In this document: piece by piece, positions 42,840-53,228 of the stretch
Layout of the letters: every line of letters starts with the position of its first letter
Numbering within the stretch: position 1 is the first letter of the stretch
NCBI GenBank assembly: GCA_039583875.1
Contig: CM077150.1
Location: forward strand, 47,258,261 to 47,322,260
Reading direction: 5' to 3'
DNA from: Platanthera guangdongensis
Taxonomy: Eukaryota; Streptophyta; Magnoliopsida; Asparagales; Orchidaceae
DNA: 64,000 nucleotides
Position numbers and translations under genes: made by a program
The notes under the pieces: generated by a model
Told to the model about the DNA's origin: nothing
Database searches by the model: none
What the model saw: only the letters and a program-made list of their open reading frames with translations

Positions 42840-44815
42840 TGTAACGCCCCGAATTTTGTGTGCGAGTCGGTCGCGGAAAAAAGAGTTTTTGGTGCCTGTA
42901 GGGGTACACGGCCTAGGACACGGGCGTGTCCAAGGCCGTGTCTGGCTGGTGATTTTTGGCCGTTTCCAACCCGAGAAGGACACGGCCAGGAACACGGCCG
43001 GATGACACGGGCGTGTCATCCGACACGGGCGTGTGCCAACCCGTGTCCCTACCCGTGTCCTGATGGGTCGTGTCCGTTGCCGTGGCGGTTATGCGTGACA
43101 CGCCCACGAACACGGGCGTGTCGAGGAACCCGACACGGGCGTGTCAGGTCAGACACGGGCGTGTCTTGGCCCGTGTGCATTTCTCAATTCGACGATCGTG
43201 CCTGGATCGAGGCACACGGCCTTGGACACGGCCGTGTGCCAAGCCGTGTGCGGCCCAGGTCTGGGGAATTTTGTGCAGATCCGAGCCGTTCATTTTCTTT
43301 AATTAGGATCCAATGGCCCAGATGAGATCCTGCTCTGTTAAGGCCGGGAATAGGGAGTTATTCCCTCATTTTTCTCTCCAAAGTTCTCCCCTTCCAAAGT
43401 GAGAGAGGAGAGGAAGAAGAAGGAGGTTTCCGGCCGCCGGCGGAGCATCGGAGCACCGTTTCGAAATCGGAGAGCGGATCCGTGGAGGGAAGGTCATTGC
43501 GAAGAGTTCTAACCGCGTAGTTTTTCCATGGCGCCAAAACGGACTACAAGGGTAACGATTCTCAACTCGAGCGCTTGAATCTCTTTCTTTATGCATAGGG
43601 AATCCCGCTCCCGCGAGTATGCGGTGAGTGCGTGGTGTTCCTTGGGGTTGACGGGAATAGTCCCCCTTGTGTTGCATGTAGAGCCCGGAATCGTAAGTAC
43701 GGGCATAGGCATTGTGTGTGAAGCCTACCCAGACGTGTTTTGTCTGGATCGGTGATGTTGCATTTGATATGGTTTTGCCGGAGAAGACTCCGTGCTTTGG
43801 ATTTTTTGGGTTTCCATGCGGTAGATTGCAGCAGGGATCCTTGAAGGTTAGCTTCAAGGCGCACCCGGAAAATTGAGCGGAAACGTGTTCTGCTAACTTG
43901 GCGGTCTGGGAACCGGCCTTGATCATAACTGGGTTATGAGACTGTTTTGGAAAATTTGGGATCCGAGAGAAGCTTGGCCCGCGCAAAGTTCCTTAAATTG
44001 GACATGCGGCGTGAGCAACGGGCAAGTGAAATTGGACCTAGGCTATGTGGTTCGGTGCGAGAGACCCGAAGACGGGGACTGGCCGTTGGCATAGTCGGAG
44101 CCTTAGACGGTGGTCAGAAAGGCTAAATGCTCACATGTTGTTGCCATCCTAGGGATGGTGGTGAATGCACTGATTTGTCAGGGTTCACCATGAATGTGCC
44201 CTGAGTGCACGGGGTGTTTGGCCGTGCGAGCCTACGCCTGTGGCGAATTATAATTGCGATATATATATTGTTGGGCTAATGTTTTGCAGGGAAAGAGCAC
44301 CGCCGTCCCGAGTAAGGGGCGGGGTCGTTATAATTTGGTCGGCTTTTAGCTGACCGTTGCTTTATTTGCCACCGTGCGGTGGTATGTGCTTGCAGGTGCT
44401 GCGGAGCCGAGCGCCAAATAGCGGGCTGGAGCCCATGTTGCTGTGCTGGCCCTAGAAGGCCGTAGAATAGCTGTTTTTATATATTTCATGTGTGGCCGGC
44501 CTGCGAGCCGATGTATGTAAAACACTATTTATGAAGTGAACATTTGTAAGGCCTTAAGGCCATGTACCCGTTTCTGTGTATTTGAGTTTTCATTCCTATT
44601 GTTGTAGCTGTGGACATTCATATTGATGGATTTATTTTTTGGGTTCTTTCAACTTTAAAAATCTTCCGCTAGAATGCTCTGTGATTAGGACGAGTAGTCT
44701 TAATTAGATGGTTTGATTTATTCATTTAGTATCCCTTCCGACTGTCTGTGGTATATGGCGTCGGGTTCCAGCTGGACCTTCTGTTATATGCCATGCGACG
44801 GATGGGGGTGTTACA
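42840..44815 (+). repeat. Element D 3' LTR (1976 bp)
   Basis: Same length as the 5' LTR, with about 16 substitutions seen by eye and no indel. It carries its own gag exon 1 and donor (43528-43551, GT at 43552), which could splice outward into flanking DNA. Confidence 0.95.
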
Positions 44816-44820
44816 TCTCT

Positions 44821-47002
44821 CCCAGAATATTTCTGGGCTGAGACAGTTAATACTGCATGCCATTTAATTAATAGGGCTATCATTACTAAAAGCCACAATA
44901 AGACCCCCTATGAGATTGTGAAAGGCAGAAAACCAAATCTATCCTATTTCAGGATCTTTGGTTGTAAATGCTATATACTTAATAATGGAAAGTCTTACTT
45001 GACCAAGTTTGCTGCCAAATCCCAAGAGAGGATCTTTGTTGGGTACAGTAACAATAGTAAGGCTTATAGGGTCTACAACTTGTCTACTCAAGTTGTAGAA
45101 GAGTCAGTATATGTAGTATTTGATGAAGCTAGACTTATTAACAATGAGTTGTCTAGAAGTATTTGCAGCTCCACAGGTGTGACTAAGGAAATGGACAAGC
45201 TCACTATTGAAGAAGGATCTACTGCAAGTCAGCATGTAGATGATAGTGGTTGTTGTCCAGGGGGAGTACTAGATGCACCTGTTGTAGAAGAAGACCAAGG
45301 AGTGCAGCAAGTTGAAGAAACTAAAGGAGTTCAACCTGAAGCCAGGATGCCTCCAGCTAATAGGCATCTAAGATATCATCTAGCAGATCAAATCATTGGT
45401 GATCTAAGACAAGGGGTACAAACAAGGAGCAGAAATCTAAATTCAGTACTATACTCCAGTTTTCTACCCCAAGTTGAGCCAAAGAAATTTGAAGAAGCCA
45501 TCCTAGACCCTCATTGGATTGAGGCAATACAAGAGGAGCTGAATCAGTTCAAGAGATGCAAAGTCTGGGAGTTTGTTCCTAAACCAAAAGACCACAATAT
45601 AATTGGAACCAAGTGGATCTTTAGGAACAAGATGGATGAACATGGAGTGATTATCAAGAACAAAGCAAGACTGGTTGCTAAGGGATATAGGCAGGAAGAA
45701 AGTATTGAATTTGATCAAACCTTTGCTCCAGTAGCCAGACTGGAAGCCATAAGGATGTTCCTGGCCTATGCAACCTATCAAGGATTTAAAGTATTCCAAA
45801 TGGATGTTAAGTCAGCTTTTCTTAATGGAAATCTGAAAGAAGAGCTCCATGTGGAACAGCCATCAGGTTTTGTTGATTCAACTCAACCTAATTATGTGTA
45901 TAGACTTAGGAAGGCTTTGTATGGGTTAAAACAAGCCCCTAGGGCTTGGTATGAAACCCTGTCTAGTTTCCTCATTAAGAATAAATTCACAAGGGGGAAA
46001 ATAGACAAGACTCTATTCCTTAGGGAATCCAGAGGCAAGATCATACTAGTCTAAATATATGTAGATGACATCATATTTGGGTCTACGAAAAGTAGTCTTT
46101 GCAAAAAGTTTGCAAAACTAATGTAAGGACAATTTGAGATGAGAAGTATGGGGGAACTTAAGTTCTTCTTGGGTCTCCAAGTTAGACAGACTGAGAATGG
46201 TTTATCCATATGCCAGTCTAAGTTCACCCTAGAGTTAATAAGGAAGTATGGTATGGAATCATCCAGTACCATGAAGACTCATATGGGGTCAAGTATGTCT
46301 CTTAGCAAAGATGATGCAGGGAAACCTGTAGATGAGACTTTGTATAGAGGGATAGTTGGCTCCCTACTCTATTTGACTGTAAGTAGACCAGATATCATGT
46401 ATGCTACATGTGTCTGTACTAGGTACCAAGCTTGCCCTAAAGAGTCTCATTTGACAGCAGTCAAAAGAATACTGAGATATCTTAAGGGCACTCCTTATCT
46501 AGGCTTTTGGTACCCTAGGAATGGAGACTTTGAACTGACAGGTTATTCAGATGCAGATTTTGCAGGCTGCAAGGAAGATAGGAAAAGTACAACTGGTACC
46601 TGTCAATTCCTAGGTGGAAGACTGATATCATGGAGTAGCAAGAAGCAAACAAGTGTGGCTATCTCCACAGCAGAATCAGAGTATGTGGCTGCAGGAAGTT
46701 ACTGTGCTCAACTTCTATGGATACAACATCAGCTAGAAGACTATGGTATTCAAGTAAGTAGAACACCACTATTTTGTGATTCCACTAGTGCTATATCTAT
46801 TGCAAACAATCCTGTTTCCCATAGTAGAACTAAACACATTGAAATAAAATATCATTTTCTAAGAGAACATGTGGAAAAAGAAGATATTTCGCTAGAATAT
46901 GTCAATACAGATAATCAACTAGCTGACATGTATACTAAGCTTTTAGAAGAAACCAAATTCAATAGATTTAAAATTGAATTAGGTATGATAAAGTTAGAAT
47001 AA
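44821..47002 (+). pseudogene. pol: Element F pol, second part (integrase end, RT, RNase H)
   Basis: It resumes at [15 protein letters not shown] plus its duplicated 5 bp is 8842 nt, and the frame matches the left part once this is removed. Then come the integrase C-terminal region, an acidic linker, RT ([25 protein letters not shown] at 46058-46069) and RNase H to GMIKLE and TAA at 47000-47002. Two premature stops, 46052-46054 (just before IYVDD) and 46124-46126, are both at Gln codons in B. Confidence 0.95.
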
Positions 47003-47028
47003 GTTTACAGAAATGGCTAAGTAAAATA

Positions 47029-47337
47029 GTGTCGACACACAGACTTATCTGTGTCGAGACAGAGAATTGGTGTCGACACTTCAGAGAAAAGGTGTCGACA
47101 CATCAGAGAATTAGTGTCGACACATACAGGGTAGGTGTCGACACATCCAAGGTGGTGTCGACACTTAGACTTTATGCAGAATTAGTGAAGTAAAGTCTCG
47201 ACTAAGTGTCGAGCTAAGTGGTGTCGACACATAAACAAGTGTCGACACATATATACTGTCGACTATACTTGTGTCGACACATAGGTGTCGAGACATTATA
47301 AGTCTGTGTCGACACTTTTCAACTGTGTCGACACAAT
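47029..47337. repeat. Palindrome array between pol and ORF3 of F
   Basis: About eleven exact TGTCGACA palindromes and a few TGTCGAGA/TCTCGACT variants in 300 bp; another lies in the ORF3 leader near 47444. Confidence 0.9.
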
Positions 47338-47380
47338 TTAAGTATTTTGACGCGCCCTTTCATCTTCGATCCTAGAAAGG

Positions 47381-47390
47381 TATAAATAGG
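47381..47390 (+). promoter_or_regulatory. Candidate internal TATA box for ORF3 of F
   Basis: TATAAATAGG lies 45 nt after the palindrome array and 107 nt before the ORF3 ATG. It is the same decamer as the F LTR TATA box. Confidence 0.62.
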
Positions 47391-47487
47391 ATTTCGCCAT
47401 TGTCTATCGACACGCTCACCAAAGTTTCGAGACCAAACTTGTGTGTCGACACCTCTCTTCTCTCAATTCAAAATTCTTCAAACCCTA

Positions 47488-47752
47488 ATGGCGCCCAAGC
47501 TCGAAGAGAACGTGAATGAAGGATATGAACTGGTGCGGCATGCGTTTGCTGACGCAAAACCAGAGATCAAGGATGTGGTAACCCTAGTTGCAAGCTCAGG
47601 GTTAGATTTTCTTGTTTCAGAGCCGACCAAGATATGGAAGAAAGAAGTTCTAGAATTTCTGAATGGAGCATCCCTAGACGAATCAGGACTAAAGATTAAG
47701 TCTAGGGTTCATGGGGCAAAGGTGAAGATCTCATCTAAGAGTTTGAGAAAGA
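47488..47752 (+). pseudogene. Element F ORF3, first 88 codons (split by G)
   Basis: It starts MAPKLEENVNEGYELVRHAF and reads without interruption through WKKEVLEFLNGA to KSLRK, where element G lies after the duplicated AAAGA (47748-47752). It resumes at 53229. Confidence 0.88.
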
Positions 47753-48124
47753 TGTTGAAGTATTAGACCGGGCGGCCTTGCGGTCTGATCCAGCGGTTTG
47801 TTGACCGATCAGTCTAGCGGTCTCACTCTGAAGCCTGGAGACCGGGCGGTCTATCGGTCTCCCATTGGGGCCTGTTCTATCCTGCTGGAGTTGCCGAGCG
47901 GTTAACCCATCTGTCTAACCGCGCGGCCTGTGCGGTCTCCTTTATTTCTAGCCGCTCAGTACTGTAAATGTTTAGTCCCACATTGTTTGTATACTCTCTC
48001 TCATATCTCCTCCATTCTATATAAGGGAGGTCATAACTTTGTAAATGATATCTTTTTTGGATAATAAAATTTCAATTATTCAAAAGTCTATCCGTTTGTT
48101 CTTTCTTATTCGCTACTTTCTACA
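47753..48124 (+). repeat. Element G 5' LTR (372 bp)
   Basis: TGTTGAAG...CTACA. Repeated GCGGTCT-type hexamers fill U3, a TATATAAG box lies at 48018-48025 and an AATAAAATT polyadenylation-like signal lies near 48063. Confidence 0.93.
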
Positions 48125-48136
48125 TGGTATCAGAGC
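48125..48136 (+). other. Element G primer-binding site
   Basis: TGGTATCAGAGC directly follows the 5' LTR, a full 12-base match to the initiator-Met tRNA PBS. Confidence 0.92.
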
Positions 48137-48816
48137 GAGGTTGTCTTGCTGCGGGGGTGTGTTGAGATTATATTAGCCAGCAGGACACATGTGTGTGGGA
48201 CCGCATGTTTGGGCTTTCCCCATCGCGTTCCCGGTCTGGGTTTTGACCCCAGTGGGCCCCCTGGTGTGGCGGAATATCCCCGCGGTCCTGTGGTTGGGGT
48301 TAGTCCCATATCGCCTGCAGTAGGAGATCCTTTGTGTTCATGTACCCCCGTCCCCCCTTACCATCACCTCGGGGTTTTGGGAAGATGTGTGGTGACGGGT
48401 GGTTTCCACATGGTTGGTATTTAGGGTTTAGGGTTTAGGGTTTGGTGACGTGGCTTGCCTTCTCTTCTGTCCGCTGCCCTATTCGCGCAGCTTGTTTCTG
48501 TCCGCTGCCCTGTTCGCGCGGCTTGCTTCTCCTTGGTTCACTTCTCGTACTACTATTCATCGCCGCGACCTGTTCGTTATCGCCGCGCTCCTGGTTCTTT
48601 CTTGCCTCTCCGACTTCCTAGTCGTTGCGGCCTGTTTCTGTTCGCCCGGCCTGCGACTTGTTGTAGTTGCTGCTTTTTGCCTCCTCTTCTCTTCTGTTCG
48701 CTCGGCCTTTTCAGTCCGCGCGACCTCTTCCCCGCTGTGCCTTTGACTGCTTTCTAGCCGCTTGTGTTCGCGCGGTTTCTTCCTTTTGTATCCGCTGCGG
48801 TTTCTTGCTGGGTTCT
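48137..48816 (+). other. Element G leader, GC-rich, with internal repeats
   Basis: A 680-nt untranslated leader. It holds three TTTAGGG units (48421-48443) and a direct repeat of about 32 bp (about 48467-48530, unit containing TCTGTCCGCTGCCCT). It is pyrimidine-rich on the plus strand. Open frames across it are composition artefacts; the gag ATG in good alignment is at 48817. Confidence 0.75.
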
Positions 48817-49740
48817 ATGACTACTTCCGGTCTCACCACTACTCCTGCAGCTCCTTCTCCACCTCCTCCTTCGGGCAACCTTGGCACCCTTTCTAAGCTT
48901 GTTGGCTCCAACTATCCCGATTGGAGCGTTTCTTTCACTTTTCTCTTTCGCTCTCAACGCAAGCGTAATCACCTCACTTATGACCCTCCTCCTCGTACCT
49001 CTCCTGAGTTTGATGACTGGGATGCGAGTGATGCTCTTGTCCGCACCTGGCTGGCCAACAGCCTTTCTGATGAGTGCCTTCCCGTCATTCGCCATGATGA
49101 GACGGTCAAGGCCGCCTGGCTTCACCTCGCTGCTCTCTATTCGAAGGGGGGCCAGACGTCCCGCATTTATACTCTCTATGCGGACCTCTTCGCCCGCCCT
49201 TCCATGTCTCCTGCTGCGGCTTATCAGCAGGTTCAGGCTCTTGGTGCTGAAATCCTCCAGAATCGCCCCTTCTCCGCGGACTTGGCCGACCAGCATAAAC
49301 ACTTCCAGGAACTCCTGGTTGTTTGTTATCTTCTTCGCCTTCCCGATTCTTATGATATGATCCGCCAGCAGATCTTGGGTGAGGCGGAATCTCCTACTTT
49401 GGATGCCACTGTGGCTCGCATTGCCGCTGTTACTTCGCTGCTCCAGCGGCCTCTGTTGGCCTCCCCCCTTCCCAGGACTCCTTTGCTCACCAAGCTCAAA
49501 GGGGGGGGGGGGACCTAGTAGCCGCAGGCACTCCGGCGGACGGGGTTCATCCCGGTTCCTCTGCTCTCACTGTGGTCGTACCGGCCATTCTGTTGACCGC
49601 TGCTGGCAGAAACATCCTCATCTTCGCCCTTCCGGTGATGCCCCTTCTTCGGCCTCCGCCTCTTCTCGACCGTCTGCCTCTGTGGCCACGACGTCAGGTC
49701 GTTCCCACGTCGTTACCCAAGGTAAATGGCTGATTGACTC
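48817..49740 (+). pseudogene. gag: Element G gag (frameshifted in a G12 run)
   Basis: It starts MTTSGLTTTPAAPSPPPPSG and contains the copia capsid region (KLVGSNYPDWSVSF, DALVRTWLANSL, AAWLHLAALYS, LLRLPDSYDMIRQQIL). A run of twelve G at 49501-49512 changes frame; the other frame continues through a Gly/Ser/Arg linker to the CCHC knuckle CSHCGRTGHSVDRC (near 49565-49605) and on into protease. The homopolymer probably replaced glycine codons. Confidence 0.88.
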
Positions 49741-52700
49741 CGGTGCTACAAATCATATGACGGGCAACCCTCATTGCTTCTCCCGTCTTGAGACACATGA
49801 CCGCTTACCCCCGGTACGTGTAACGGATGGTTCACCGTCCCCGGTTCATGGGACAGGCATGGTTCAACTCACCCCATCGCTTTACTTGGAGGACACCCAC
49901 TATGTCCCGAAGTTCCCGTGCAATTTGTTATCAGTTACTACTTTATGCCGGCAACTTCAGTGCTCCGTATTATTCACTCCCACTACTTATTCTTTTCAGG
50001 ACCCGAGGACCCAGCGGACGATTGCTACTGGGACTGAGAGCGGCGGCCTCTACTTCCTCGATGATATTTTCGCTCTGTCCGCCTACTCCTCCTCCACAGA
50101 TCTCCTTCACTGGCATCTTCGCCTTGGACATCCTCCTCCTCGGATTCTTCGCCAGCTTCTGCCCCACTTACCTCCTACCAGTTCTCCGCTCAACTGTGAT
50201 GCATGTCAGCTTGGCAAACATCATCGCTCCTCCTTCCCACCGAAGTAAGGCCGTGGCTCCTCTCGCCCGTTTGATCTTATTCATTCTGATGTATGGGGTC
50301 CTGCTCCTACTCTCACTGTTGGTCGGGGCAGTTCCTATTTTGTCACTTTTATTGATGATTTTTCCCGCTGTACCTGGGTGTATCTGTTAAAAGATCGCTC
50401 TGAACTTTTTTCTGTTTGGCAATCATTTTATTTTATGATTCAGACTCAATTTGCTATTTCTATTAAAGTTTTACGTTCTGATAATGCCAAGGAATATCTG
50501 AATCATGAGTTCTCCTCTTTCTTTCACCAACATGGCCTGCTTCATCAAACGACTTGTGTTTACACCTCCCAGCAGAATGGGGTGGCGGAGCGTAAAAACC
50601 GTCACCTGCTTGATGTTGCTCGTACTCTCATGACGCAGATGCACGTCCCTCGCTCCTACTGGGGCTACGCTGTGCTCCTCGCCTGCTATCTCATCAATTG
50701 CCTTCCCTCCATAGTTCTCCATGGCCAGACTCCCTTCTCCATTCTCTACCCCCACAAGGAACCTTTTCCTCTCCCTCTCCGTGTCTTTGGCTGTACGGCC
50801 TTTGTTCACGCTCCCTCCACTACCCGCGACAAGCTTTCCCCCCGTTCCACCAAGTGTGTCTTTTTGGGGTACTCTACTACTCAAAAAAGCTATTGCTGCT
50901 TTGACCCCCTTCTCCGCAAGCAGTTTGTCTCCGCGGATGTGACCGTTTTCGAGAATGCTTCCTATTTCTCTCCTACATCTTCTCTTCCTTCTCATCTCTC
51001 CGTTCCTTCCCCGCCTCTCGACGTTTTCCCACCTTCGTCTCCTCCTCCACCGACTCCTTCCCAGTCCGTCTCCCCACCCACCCCTCCACCCTCCTCTCCG
51101 CCGCCGTCTCTCTAGTCCCGGGCCACCCTTCTCCGCCACGGATGCTCGGGTCGCTGACGCTCCGGTCGCTGACGCTCCTGTCGACCTGGATCTTCCCATT
51201 GCTCTTCGCAAAGGGGTGCGGGCGTGTACTCAACACCCGCTAGCGGCAGTTGTTTCCTATGATCGGCTTTCTCCTTCTCGCAGGTGTTTTGCCTTGGCTA
51301 TCTCTGCTACTTCTACTCCCCGCACCTACCAGGAGGCTCTTGCTCTCCCTCATTGGAAGTCTGCCATGGATGAGGAGATGGCTACTCTTTCTGAACGGGG
51401 TACCTGGACCCTGGTTCCTCCTCCCGTGGGCACTGATGTGGTTGGATGTCGCTGGGCCTTCATTGTGAAGTTTCGCCCCGACGGCACTGTGGATCGCTAC
51501 AAAGCCCGGCTGGTGGCCAAGGGCTTCACTCAGACTTACGACATTGATTACTTTGATACCTTTTCTCCGGTTGCTCGCCTCAGCACCATCTGGGTTCTCC
51601 TTTCTGTGGCTGTTAACCGGGATTGGGCTATTTCCCAGCTTGATGTGAATAATGCCTTTCTCTATGACGATCTTCAGGAGGACGTCTATATGGAGCAACC
51701 TCCTGGGTATGTTGCTCAGGGGGAGACACGTGTATGTCATTTGAAGAAGGCCATTTATGGCCTAAAGCAGAGCCCTCGGGCATGGTTCGACAAATTCAGA
51801 GGTATTGTGGCTACCATCGGCTTTCGAAGGAGTTCGGCCGATCACTCCTTATTCATTCGCAAAACGGCCTCGGGACTGGTGGTTTTGGCCGTATATGTGG
51901 ATGATATTCTTCTTACTGGCGATGAACGAGATGGAGTGGACTTGACGAAGAAGCACCTCCGCCAGCACTTGGTCACGAAGGATATGGGCTACCCAAAATA
52001 CTTTTTGGGGATAGAAATCTCTCGGAAACTTGACTCGTTGGTTCTCTCCCAACGGAAGTATGCCCTTGATCTTCTACAAGAAGCAGGATTGACAGGTGCC
52101 AAACCGGCTCGGTTTCCCATGACTATTGGAGAAGACAAAACGTGGACGGATGACTCGCCTCTTCTATCTGATGTCACAAGGTACAAACGTTTGGTAGGCA
52201 AACTCATCTATCTCACGGTGACTAGACCCGACATCGCCTATGCTGTAGGCAAGGTCAGTCAGTTTATGCAAGCTCCCAGGGACTGCCATCTTCAGTCTGC
52301 CCTGAAGATTTTAGAGTATATCAAAGCAGCACCAGGCAAAGGGTTACTCTTTCAGAAGAATGGTCATCTGAGGGTTGAGGCCTACTCAGATTCAAGTTAC
52401 GCGGATGACAAAGGCGATCGTAAATCCACATTAAGTTTTTGTACCTTTGTTGGAGGTAATCTCGTGAGTTGGAAGAGCAAGAAACAGTCTGTTGTCTCTA
52501 GATCCAGTGCAGAAGCCGAATACCGGAGTATGGCATCAACCACGTGTGAGTTAAAGTGGTTGCGGGCTCTCATGCTTGACCTGGGTGAGGTATATGACTG
52601 TCCTCTCCCTATGTTCTGTGACAACAAGGCCGCTATATACATATCCAGAAATCCGGTCTTCCATGAGAGAACAAAGCATATAGAGGTTGACTGTCACTTC

Positions 52701-52850
52701 ATTCGGGAAGAGATTTTGAAGAAACAGATTTGTACTCCATTTATCACCTCTGACAAGGAATTGACAGATATCTTCACCAAGCCGGTTTCTACTTCCTTCT
52801 TCCACATTTGTGACAAGCTGGGCATGATTGATATCTATGCTCCAGCTTGA
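49720..52850 (+). pseudogene. pol: Element G pol (copia PR-INT-RT-RH, broken)
   Basis: In order: protease WLIDSGATNHM (about 49728), GAG-pre-integrase (HWHLRLGH, CDACQLGKH, about 50110-50225), integrase (HSDVWGP near 50285; RSDNAKEYLN near 50475; QQNGVAERKNR near 50572), Pro/Ser-rich linker, RT ([29 protein letters not shown] at 51894-51905) and RNase H (SDSSYADD, SSAEAEYRSM, KHIEVDCHFIREE), ending APA with TGA at 52848-52850. Lesions are TAA 50246-50248 and one frame change in the linker near 51060-51115. RT-RNase H is uninterrupted. Confidence 0.94.
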
Positions 52851-52857
52851 GGGGGAG

Positions 52858-53228
52858 TGTTGAAGTATTAGACCGGGCGGCCTTGCGGTCTGATCCAGCG
52901 GTTTGTTGACCGAGCGGTCTGGCGGTCTCACTTTGAAGCCTGGAGACCGGGCGGTCTATCGGTCTCCCATTGCGGTCTGTTCTATCCTGCTGGAGTTGCC
53001 GAGCGGTTAACCCATCTGTCTAACCGTGCGGCCTGTGCGGTCTCCTTTATTTCTAGCCGCCCAGTACTGTAAATGTTTAGTCCCACATTGTTTGTATACT
53101 CTCTCTCATATCTCCTCCATTCTATATAAGGGAGGTCATACCTTTGTAAATGATATCTTTTTTGGATAATAAAATTTCAATTATTCAAAAGTCTATCTGT
53201 TTGTTCTTTCTTATTCGCTACTTTTACA
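52858..53228 (+). repeat. Element G 3' LTR (371 bp)
   Basis: It is preceded by the purine tract GGGGGAG (52851-52857), which starts right after the pol stop. It repeats the 5' LTR with about a dozen substitutions and one indel near the end. Confidence 0.94.

Larger units (their letters stand above)
35979..44815 (+). mobile_element. Element D: near-intact Ty3/gypsy (Tekay/Del-like)
   Basis: LTRs are 35979-37954 and 42840-44815, both 1976 bp; target duplication TCTCT is perfect (35974-35978, 44816-44820). Internal order: Met-tRNA PBS, gag, protease, RT, RNase H, integrase, C-terminal chromodomain-like segment, PPT. By eye I find about 16 mismatches between the LTRs (roughly 0.8%), so it is the youngest-looking LTR pair I compared here. 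Only one clear lesion, an extra A in an A6 run, breaks the pol frame. Lineage is inferred from the PBS, the gag motifs and the C-terminal domain. Confidence 0.96.
47753..53228 (+). mobile_element. Element G: short-LTR Ty1/copia
   Basis: LTRs are 47753-48124 and 52858-53228 (372 and 371 bp, about 12 differences by eye, roughly 3%). Target duplications AAAGA (47748-47752) and AAAGG (53229-53233) differ at one base. It has PBS, long leader, gag-pol and PPT. At 5.5 kb it has no third ORF and is unrelated to the Sirevirus-like copies beyond superfamily. I cannot assign the lineage with confidence. The left part is unusually rich in C and G compared with its surroundings. Confidence 0.95.

Noticed and set aside
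47753..48124. tRNA gene at the Met-tRNA-like sequence following LTRs
   Set aside because: Only the 10-12 bases of a primer-binding site match; there is no cloverleaf.
48421..48450. Interstitial telomere or chromosome-fusion site
   Set aside because: Only three units, located inside a retroelement leader.
48667..51236. Long antisense and alternate-frame open frames in element G
   Set aside because: They arise from the high GC and pyrimidine bias of this stretch; only the frames carrying copia motifs are supported.
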